This document shows positions 56,434 through 64,000 of a DNA stretch of 64,000 nucleotides, one piece after another. The first letter of the stretch is position 1; the number at the start of each line of letters is the position of its first letter. The notes under the pieces were generated by a model, which made no database searches, had not been told where the DNA came from, and saw only the letters and a list, made by a program, of their open reading frames with translations. The translations under genes were made by a program, and so were the position numbers. The DNA lies in contig CM067529.1 in NCBI GenBank assembly GCA_034509925.1, forward strand, positions 9,442,501-9,506,500, read 5' to 3'. The stretch is from Hirudinaria manillensis (taxonomy: Eukaryota > Annelida > Clitellata > Hirudinida > Hirudinidae).

Positions 56434-56922
56434 ACCATGTTTTCGTTCTTTAAATTTTTTTTATCCCTCGTTCAATAAATTATAACGTTAAAAAAAAAAC
56501 AAAACACTCTTTTCGATAAAACACAAACAAACAAACAAACAATTTTGTTCGATAAAATAGGGTAAAACAATATCGTTGTAATCTAAGCAGATATTCCAAA
56601 AATCGTTCAATAAAGTAAAAAATTTATAAAAAAAAACAAAAAAAAACACTCGTTTCGATAAAACATTCAAAAAAAAATTTATTCGATAAAATAGGATTAT
56701 TTATCAATTTATTTATCAATTTAAAATAAAATAGGATTATTTATCAATACGATTATTATGCTCGGCGCATCTAGCCCGCGCGCGCAGAATTGGCGCTTTG
56801 CCAGCGATACAGGTGCGTGAGGCGCGCCTCGCGAGCCTATATAAAGGCGAAAGTCGCTCTAGTAGTCATTTCGATCGTCGCAGCCGCCCGTGAAGCATCT
56901 CCGAGAACAGCGTTATTTCCAA

Positions 56923-57951
56923 ATGGCCTCAGCTTCAGCTACAAACGTCCTGAAAGAGTTGAACGAACGACTCGTCCTGTCGTCGTCGTCGAACGACGTT
57001 CAAGAGATTTTGAAGGTAATCAAAGAAATCTCTTCCAAGACCGTTCCTTATGCGATGTATAAGGAATCTGGTCTAGAAAAATCCATTGCCGTTCTGAGCA
57101 GTAGGAGCGGCGGAGCGAAACTCGCCGCTACCAGATTGAAAAACAAACTGGCAAAATTTCACGCATCTACTGCACTGGCCAAAAGCATCCAGTCGGCCAA
57201 GAGCAGGGTCGTCGTCGATCCAAAAGAAGCGGCCGGATTCGCTAAAAAGCGTAAGGCGGAAGAGGAGCCGCAAATCGAGGAGCCTCCTCGAAAAGTGGCC
57301 AGGCAGGAAACGGTCGACGACACCACTAGCGTGGAAGTCCAAGAGACTTCGACGGTCCACGTGCCAAAAGAGGAATGCGGTTTAGAAGCCGATGTTGTGA
57401 AGCGCCTCGATGAGATTTGCACGGTCCTCGAGGAGAGGAGCAAGTCTCCTGCGACGTCGGAGCTCAAGTTCGGCGTTCGCGCGAGCTTCGCAAAGACGGC
57501 CTGTTTCGGAAACATGAGAAAAAACCGGACGGCCGTCCGAGGTGGGGTGCTGGACAGGTTCAGCGACCTCTTTTTCAAGAGCTTCGAAGCTGGCCGGATC
57601 GAGGGCTTGCTGCAATTGCCCTACGAGATTATCGAGCCGACTCTCGCCAAGCTCGACGCTCGACGATTGAACGCTTTCGAAAAGATGTACCCGGATCTGG
57701 CCAGCAAAACCGACGTCTTGTGGAGGGACCTCTTAAGCCGCGATTGTCCGAAACATGGTGGACTCGTGGGCTGCGCGTCTTGGAAAGAACTTTACGGGCA
57801 AGAAAAACGGCTCGAGAAGGAGAAGATGGAAGTAAGTAAAATTAACTTCGAGGCGAGACATAGGGAGGCGTTGGCGAACGTCCACAAATCTCGAGTGGTA
57901 AGCGTCCAGCCGTTATCCAAAAAGGCCATCTCGGCAATGAGAAAAAGGTGA
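56923..57951 (+). CDS. ELOA-like: Elongin A-like protein, array copy 24
   Basis: Protein identical to copy 1. Period to the next copy 1521 bp. Confidence 0.87.
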   Translation: MASASATNVLKELNERLVLSSSSNDVQEILKVIKEISSKTVPYAMYKESGLEKSIAVLSSRSGGAKLAATRLKNKLAKFHASTALAKSIQSAKSRVVVDPKEAAGFAKKRKAEEEPQIEEPPRKVARQETVDDTTSVEVQETSTVHVPKEECGLEADVVKRLDEICTVLEERSKSPATSELKFGVRASFAKTACFGNMRKNRTAVRGGVLDRFSDLFFKSFEAGRIEGLLQLPYEIIEPTLAKLDARRLNAFEKMYPDLASKTDVLWRDLLSRDCPKHGGLVGCASWKELYGQEKRLEKEKMEVSKINFEARHREALANVHKSRVVSVQPLSKKAISAMRKR

Positions 57952-58443
57952 ACCATGTTTTCGTTCTTTAAATTTTTTTTATCCCTCGTTCAATAAATTA
58001 TAACGTTAAAAAAAAAACAAACACTCTTTTCGATAAAACACAAACAAACAAACAAACAATTTTGTTCGATAAAATAGGGTAAAACAATATCGTTGTAATC
58101 TAAGCAGATATTCCAAAAATCGTTCAATAAAGTAAAAAATTTATAAAAAAAAAAAACAAAAAAAAACACTCGTTTCGATAAAACATTCAAAAAAAAAATT
58201 TATTCGATAAAATAGGATTATTTATCAATTTATTTATCAATTTAAAATAAAATAGGATTATTTATCAATACGATTATTATGCTCGGCGCATCTAGCCCGC
58301 GCGCGCAGAATTGGCGCTTTGCCAGCGATACAGGTGCGTGAGGCGCGCCTCGCGAGCCTATATAAAGGCGAAAGTCGCTCTAGTAGTCATTTCGATCGTC
58401 GCAGCCGCCCGTGAAGCATCTCCGAGAACAGCGTTATTTCCAA

Positions 58444-59473
58444 ATGGCCTCAGCTTCAGCTACAAACGTCCTGAAAGAGTTGAACGAACGACTCGTCCTG
58501 TCGTCGTCGTCGAACGACGTTCAAGAGATTTTGAAGGTAATCAAAGAAATCTCTTCCAAGACCGTTCCTTATGCGATGTATAAGGAATCTGGTCTAGAAA
58601 AATCCATTGCCGTTCTGAGCAGTAGGAGCGGCGGAGCGAAACTCGCCGCTACCAGATTGAAAAACAAACTGGCAAAATTTCACGCATCTACTGCACTGGC
58701 CAAAAGCATCCAGTCGGCCAAGAGCAGGGTCGTCGTCGATCCAAAAGAAGCGGCCGGATTCGCTAAAAAGCGTAAGGCGGAAGAGGAGCCGCAAATCGAG
58801 GAGCCTCCTCGAAAAGTGGCCAGGCAGGAAACGGTCGACGACACCACTAGCGTGGAAGTCCAAGAGACTTCGACGGTCCACGTGCCAAAAGAGGAATGCG
58901 GTTTAGAAGCCGATGTTGTGAAGCGCCTCGATGAGATTTGCACGGTCCTCGAGGAGAGGAGCAAGTCTCCTGCGACGTCGGAGCTCAAGTTCGGCGTTCG
59001 CGCGAGCTTCGCAAAGACGGCCTGTTTCGGAAACATGAGAAAAAAACCGGACGGCCGTCCGAGGTGGGGTGCTGGACAGGTTCAGCGACCTCTTTTTCAA
59101 GAGCTTCGAAGCTGGCCGGATCGAGGGCTTGCTGCAATTGCCCTACGAGATTATCGAGCCGACTCTCGCCAAGCTCGACGCTCGACGATTGAACGCTTTC
59201 GAAAAGATGTACCCGGATCTGGCCAGCAAAACCGACGTCTTGTGGAGGGACCTCTTAAGCCGCGATTGTCCGAAACATGGTGGACTCGTGGGCTGCGCGT
59301 CTTGGAAAGAACTTTACGGGCAAGAAAAACGGCTCGAGAAGGAGAAGATGGAAGTAAGTAAAATTAACTTCGAGGCGAGACATAGGGAGGCGTTGGCGAA
59401 CGTCCACAAATCTCGAGTGGTAAGCGTCCAGCCGTTATCCAAAAAGGCCATCTCGGCAATGAGAAAAAGGTGA
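58444..59473 (+). pseudogene. ELOA-like: Elongin A-like array copy 25, +1 frameshift
   Basis: Identical to the other copies except for one extra A in a run after the codons for GNMR (seven A at 59040-59046, six elsewhere). The frame changes after about residue 199. Translation runs on in the wrong frame to a stop ending at 59361, giving about 305 residues without the Elongin-A domain. The original frame reopens downstream and reaches the normal TGA at 59473. The promoter is intact. The change sits in a homopolymer, so a base-calling error is a real alternative to a true mutation. Confidence 0.85.
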
Positions 59474-59965
59474 ACCATGTTTTCGTTCTTTAAATTTTTT
59501 TTATCCCTCGTTCAATAAATTATAACGTTAAAAAAAAAAACAAACACTCTTTTCGATAAAACACAAACAAACAAACAAACAATTTTGTTCGATAAAATAG
59601 GGTAAAACAATATCGTTGTAATCTAAGCAGATATTCCAAAAATCGTTCAATAAAGTAAAAAATTTATAAAAAAAATAAAAAAAAAAAACACTCGTTTCGA
59701 TAAAACATTCAAAAAAAAAAATTATTCGATAAAATAGGATTATTTATCAAATTATTTATCAATTTAAAATAAAATAGGATTATTAATCAATACGATTATT
59801 ATGCTCGGCGCATCTAGCCCGCGCGCGCAGAATTGGCGCTTTGCCAGCGATACAGGTGCGTGAGGCGCGCCTCGCGAGCCTATATAAAGGCGAAAGTCGC
59901 TCTAGTAGTCATTTCGATCGTCGCAGCCGCCCGTGAAGCATCTCCGAGAACAGCGTTATTTCCAA

Positions 59966-60994
59966 ATGGCCTCAGCTTCAGCTACAAACGTCCTGAAAGA
60001 GTTGAACGAACGACTCGTCCTGTCGTCGTCGTCGAACGACGTTCAAGAGATTTTGAAGGTAATCAAAGAAATCTCTTCCAAGACCGTTCCTTATGCGATG
60101 TATAAGGAATCTGGTCTAGAAAAATCCATTGCCGTTCTGAGCAGTAGGAGCGGCGGAGCGAAACTCGCCGCTACCAGATTGAAAAACAAACTGGCAAAAT
60201 TTCACGCATCTACTGCACTGGCCAAAAGCATCCAGTCGGCCAAGAGCAGGGTCGTCGTCGATCCAAAAGAAGCGGCCGGATTCGCTAAAAAGCGTAAGGC
60301 GGAAGAGGAGCCGCAAATCGAGGAGCCTCCTCGAAAAGTGGCCAGGCAGGAAACGGTCGACGACACCACTAGCGTGGAAGTCCAAGAGACTTCGACGGTC
60401 CACGTGCCAAAAGAGGAATGCGGTTTAGAAGCCGATGTTGTGAAGCGCCTCGATGAGATTTGCACGGTCCTCGAGGAGAGGAGCAAGTCTCCTGCGACGT
60501 CGGAGCTCAAGTTCGGCGTTCGCGCGAGCTTCGCAAAGACGGCCTGTTTCGGAAACATGAGAAAAAACCGGACGGCCGTCCGAGGTGGGGTGCTGGACAG
60601 GTTCAGCGACCTCTTTTTCAAGAGCTTCGAAGCTGGCCGGATCGAGGGCTTGCTGCAATTGCCCTACGAGATTATCGAGCCGACTCTCGCCAAGCTCGAC
60701 GCTCGACGATTGAACGCTTTCGAAAAGATGTACCCGGATCTGGCCAGCAAAACCGACGTCTTGTGGAGGGACCTCTTAAGCCGCGATTGTCCGAAACATG
60801 GTGGACTCGTGGGCTGCGCGTCTTGGAAAGAACTTTACGGGCAAGAAAAACGGCTCGAGAAGGAGAAGATGGAAGTAAGTAAAATTAACTTCGAGGCGAG
60901 ACATAGGGAGGCGTTGGCGAACGTCCACAAATCTCGAGTGGTAAGCGTCCAGCCGTTATCCAAAAAGGCCATCTCGGCAATGAGAAAAAGGTGA
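59966..60994 (+). CDS. ELOA-like: Elongin A-like protein, array copy 26
   Basis: Protein identical to copy 1. The upstream spacer carries the T-interrupted A-tract plus two extra T-to-A changes (tatcaaattattta and attattaatcaat near 59747-59787). Its own downstream spacer has a 12-bp deletion in the ttatttatcaat repeat, giving the shortest period, 1507 bp. Confidence 0.87.
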   Translation: MASASATNVLKELNERLVLSSSSNDVQEILKVIKEISSKTVPYAMYKESGLEKSIAVLSSRSGGAKLAATRLKNKLAKFHASTALAKSIQSAKSRVVVDPKEAAGFAKKRKAEEEPQIEEPPRKVARQETVDDTTSVEVQETSTVHVPKEECGLEADVVKRLDEICTVLEERSKSPATSELKFGVRASFAKTACFGNMRKNRTAVRGGVLDRFSDLFFKSFEAGRIEGLLQLPYEIIEPTLAKLDARRLNAFEKMYPDLASKTDVLWRDLLSRDCPKHGGLVGCASWKELYGQEKRLEKEKMEVSKINFEARHREALANVHKSRVVSVQPLSKKAISAMRKR

Positions 60995-61472
60995 ACCATG
61001 TTTTCGTTCTTTAAATTTTTTTTATCCCTCGTTCAATAAATTATAACGTTAAAAAAAAAACAAACACTCTTTTCGATAAAACACAAACAAACAAACAAAC
61101 AATTTTGTTCGATAAAATAGGGTAAAACAATATCGTTGTAATCTAAGCAGATATTCCAAAAATCGTTCAATAAAGTAAAAAATTTATAAAAAAAATAAAA
61201 AAAAAAAACACTCGTTTCGATAAAACATTCAAAAAAAAAATTATTCGATAAAATAGGATTATTTATCAATTTAAAATAAAATAGGATTATTTATCAATAC
61301 GATTATTATGCTCGGCGCATCTAGCCCGCGCGCGCAGAATTGGCGCTTTGCCAGCGATACAGGTGCGTGAGGCGCGCCTCGCGAGCCTATATAAAGGCGA
61401 AAGTCGCTCTAGTAGTCATTTCGATCGTCGCAGCCGCCCGTGAAGCATCTCCGAGAACAGCGTTATTTCCAA

Positions 61473-62501
61473 ATGGCCTCAGCTTCAGCTACAAACGTCC
61501 TGAAAGAGTTGAACGAACGACTCGTCCTGTCGTCGTCGTCGAACGACGTTCAAGAGATTTTGAAGGTAATCAAAGAAATCTCTTCCAAGACCGTTCCTTA
61601 TGCGATGTATAAGGAATCTGGTCTAGAAAAATCCATTGCCGTTCTGAGCAGTAGGAGCGGCGGAGCGAAACTCGCCGCTACCAGATTGAAAAACAAACTG
61701 GCAAAATTTCACGCATCTACTGCACTGGCCAAAAGCATCCAGTCGGCCAAGAGCAGGGTCGTCGTCGATCCAAAAGAAGCGGCCGGATTCGCTAAAAAGC
61801 GTAAGGCGGAAGAGGAGCCGCAAATCGAGGAGCCTCCTCGAAAAGTGGCCAGGCAGGAAACGGTCGACGACACCACTAGCGTGGAAGTCCAAGAGACTTC
61901 GACGGTCCACGTGCCAAAAGAGGAATGCGGTTTAGAAGCCGATGTTGTGAAGCGCCTCGATGAGATTTGCACGGTCCTCGAGGAGAGGAGCAAGTCTCCT
62001 GCGACGTCGGAGCTCAAGTTCGGCGTTCGCGCGAGCTTCGCAAAGACGGCCTGTTTCGGAAACATGAGAAAAAACCGGACGGCCGTCCGAGGTGGGGTGC
62101 TGGACAGGTTCAGCGACCTCTTTTTCAAGAGCTTCGAAGCTGGCCGGATCGAGGGCTTGCTGCAATTGCCCTACGAGATTATCGAGCCGACTCTCGCCAA
62201 GCTCGACGCTCGACGATTGAACGCTTTCGAAAAGATGTACCCGGATCTGGCCAGCAAAACCGACGTCTTGTGGAGGGACCTCTTAAGCCGCGATTGTCCG
62301 AAACATGGTGGACTCGTGGGCTGCGCGTCTTGGAAAGAACTTTACGGGCAAGAAAAACGGCTCGAGAAGGAGAAGATGGAAGTAAGTAAAATTAACTTCG
62401 AGGCGAGACATAGGGAGGCGTTGGCGAACGTCCACAAATCTCGAGTGGTAAGCGTCCAGCCGTTATCCAAAAAGGCCATCTCGGCAATGAGAAAAAGGTG
62501 A
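61473..62501 (+). CDS. ELOA-like: Elongin A-like protein, array copy 27
   Basis: Protein identical to copy 1. The following spacer has the T-interrupted A-tract and a 2-bp deletion in the tatcaat repeat near 62777. Period 1517 bp. Confidence 0.87.
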   Translation: MASASATNVLKELNERLVLSSSSNDVQEILKVIKEISSKTVPYAMYKESGLEKSIAVLSSRSGGAKLAATRLKNKLAKFHASTALAKSIQSAKSRVVVDPKEAAGFAKKRKAEEEPQIEEPPRKVARQETVDDTTSVEVQETSTVHVPKEECGLEADVVKRLDEICTVLEERSKSPATSELKFGVRASFAKTACFGNMRKNRTAVRGGVLDRFSDLFFKSFEAGRIEGLLQLPYEIIEPTLAKLDARRLNAFEKMYPDLASKTDVLWRDLLSRDCPKHGGLVGCASWKELYGQEKRLEKEKMEVSKINFEARHREALANVHKSRVVSVQPLSKKAISAMRKR

Positions 62502-62989
62502 ACCATGTTTTCGTTCTTTAAATTTTTTTTATCCCTCGTTCAATAAATTATAACGTTAAAAAAAAAACAAACACTCTTTTCGATAAAACACAAACAAACA
62601 AACAAACAATTTTGTTCGATAAAATAGGGTAAAACAATATCGTTGTAATCTAAGCAGATATTCCAAAAATCGTTCAATAAAGTAAAAAATTTATAAAAAA
62701 AATAAAAAAAAAAAACACTCGTTTCGATAAAACATTCAAAAAAAAAATTATTCGATAAAATAGGATTATTTATCAATATTTATCAATTTAAAATAAAATA
62801 GGATTATTTATCAATACGATTATTATGCTCGGCGCATCTAGCCCGCGCGCGCAGAATTGGCGCTTTGCCAGCGATACAGGTGCGTGAGGCGCGCCTCGCG
62901 AGCCTATATAAAGGCGAAAGTCGCTCTAGTAGTCATTTCGATCGTCGCAGCCGCCCGTGAAGCATCTCCGAGAACAGCGTTATTTCCAA

Positions 62990-64000
62990 ATGGCCTCAGC
63001 TTCAGCTACAAACGTCCTGAAAGAGTTGAACGAACGACTCGTCCTGTCGTCGTCGTCGAACGACGTTCAAGAGATTTTGAAGGTAATCAAAGAAATCTCT
63101 TCCAAGACCGTTCCTTATGCGATGTATAAGGAATCTGGTCTAGAAAAATCCATTGCCGTTCTGAGCAGTAGGAGCGGCGGAGCGAAACTCGCCGCTACCA
63201 GATTGAAAAACAAACTGGCAAAATTTCACGCATCTACTGCACTGGCCAAAAGCATCCAGTCGGCCAAGAGCAGGGTCGTCGTCGATCCAAAAGAAGCGGC
63301 CGGATTCGCTAAAAAGCGTAAGGCGGAAGAGGAGCCGCAAATCGAGGAGCCTCCTCGAAAAGTGGCCAGGCAGGAAACGGTCGACGACACCACTAGCGTG
63401 GAAGTCCAAGAGACTTCGACGGTCCACGTGCCAAAAGAGGAATGCGGTTTAGAAGCCGATGTTGTGAAGCGCCTCGATGAGATTTGCACGGTCCTCGAGG
63501 AGAGGAGCAAGTCTCCTGCGACGTCGGAGCTCAAGTTCGGCGTTCGCGCGAGCTTCGCAAAGACGGCCTGTTTCGGAAACATGAGAAAAAACCGGACGGC
63601 CGTCCGAGGTGGGGTGCTGGACAGGTTCAGCGACCTCTTTTTCAAGAGCTTCGAAGCTGGCCGGATCGAGGGCTTGCTGCAATTGCCCTACGAGATTATC
63701 GAGCCGACTCTCGCCAAGCTCGACGCTCGACGATTGAACGCTTTCGAAAAGATGTACCCGGATCTGGCCAGCAAAACCGACGTCTTGTGGAGGGACCTCT
63801 TAAGCCGCGATTGTCCGAAACATGGTGGACTCGTGGGCTGCGCGTCTTGGAAAGAACTTTACGGGCAAGAAAAACGGCTCGAGAAGGAGAAGATGGAAGT
63901 AAGTAAAATTAACTTCGAGGCGAGACATAGGGAGGCGTTGGCGAACGTCCACAAATCTCGAGTGGTAAGCGTCCAGCCGTTATCCAAAAAGGCCATCTCG
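62990..64000 (+). CDS. ELOA-like: Elongin A-like protein, array copy 28 (cut by window end)
   Basis: Complete promoter and first 337 codons, identical to copy 1. The last few codons and stop lie beyond the window, so the array extends further right. Confidence 0.85.
   Translation, partial: MASASATNVLKELNERLVLSSSSNDVQEILKVIKEISSKTVPYAMYKESGLEKSIAVLSSRSGGAKLAATRLKNKLAKFHASTALAKSIQSAKSRVVVDPKEAAGFAKKRKAEEEPQIEEPPRKVARQETVDDTTSVEVQETSTVHVPKEECGLEADVVKRLDEICTVLEERSKSPATSELKFGVRASFAKTACFGNMRKNRTAVRGGVLDRFSDLFFKSFEAGRIEGLLQLPYEIIEPTLAKLDARRLNAFEKMYPDLASKTDVLWRDLLSRDCPKHGGLVGCASWKELYGQEKRLEKEKMEVSKINFEARHREALANVHKSRVVSVQPLSKKAIS

Larger units (their letters stand above)
21226..64000 (+). repeat. tandem array of about 1.52-kb units, each with an Elongin A-like gene
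   Basis: Head-to-tail units run from 21226 to the window end, all on the plus strand. Start-to-start spacing ranges from 1507 to 1525 bp, mostly 1517-1522. The window holds a 5'-truncated fragment and 28 promoter-bearing copies; the last is cut by the window end. Unit order: AT-rich 3' spacer with four TTCGATAAAA boxes, a short GC-rich promoter with TATA box, the 1029-bp gene, then the next spacer. Protein sequences of the 26 complete copies are identical. Visible differences are A-, T- or CAAA-run lengths and small spacer indels. This is a gene-bearing megasatellite kept uniform by unequal exchange or gene conversion, or very recently amplified. Confidence 0.97.

Noticed and set aside
21226-64000. 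CRISPR array, rDNA array or histone-type cluster
   Set aside because: The period is 1.5 kb with a protein gene in each unit, no rRNA match, no histone protein and no histone 3' stem-loop.
21226-64000. Array as a viral or bacterial sequence
   Set aside because: The promoter and poly(A) signals are eukaryotic polymerase II type, the protein belongs to an animal nuclear family, and the array is contiguous with animal genes.

Overview
The window is nuclear DNA of an animal, most likely an invertebrate. It carries two intron-rich conserved metazoan genes, degraded Tigger/pogo, hAT and R2-clade LINE transposons, and AT-rich intergenic DNA. Nothing in the sequence fixes the phylum. No bacterial, organellar, rRNA, tRNA or CRISPR features were seen.

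Layout. (1) 1-2.3 kb: an imperfect direct duplication (about 62-473), then a decayed Tigger-like DNA transposon (from 589). (2) 2.3-8.8 kb, minus strand: a complete 16-exon SENP6/SENP7-type deSUMOylase of 1227 residues. (3) 8.8-9.7 kb: an intergenic region shared by two divergent genes. (4) 9.7-17.2 kb, plus strand: a complete 33-exon ELP1 (Elongator subunit 1, IKAP) of 1318 residues. For both genes I joined exons by hand at GT/AG sites. Each chain keeps one reading frame throughout and gives a length typical of its family. (5) 17.4-20.2 kb: a degenerate minus-strand R2-clade LINE, interrupted at 18111-19189 by a hAT element with an intact 8-bp target duplication. (6) 20.2-21.2 kb: decayed sequence I could not identify.

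(7) 21226 to the window end, about 42.8 kb and two thirds of the window: a head-to-tail tandem array with a period of about 1.52 kb (1507-1525 bp). Each unit has a GC-rich promoter with a TATA box and initiator, a single-exon 342-codon gene, and an AT-rich 3' region with two AATAAA signals. The protein is a short Elongin A: an N-terminal TFIIS/LW-like domain, a charged middle with a KKRK nuclear signal, and a C-terminal Elongin-A domain. There are 28 promoter-bearing copies plus one 5'-truncated fragment at the left edge. Of the 28, 26 are complete and give identical proteins, one (copy 25) has a +1 A frameshift, and the last is cut by the window end. The array continues past 64000. Differences I could see between units lie almost only in A/T runs and short motifs of the spacer.

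The array is the main discovery candidate. It is a megasatellite whose unit is an intronless Elongin A-like gene with its own promoter. The closest known parallel is the primate ELOA3 (TCEB3C) cluster of intronless, tandemly repeated Elongin A genes. Whether this array is expressed, and what it does, cannot be read from the DNA.
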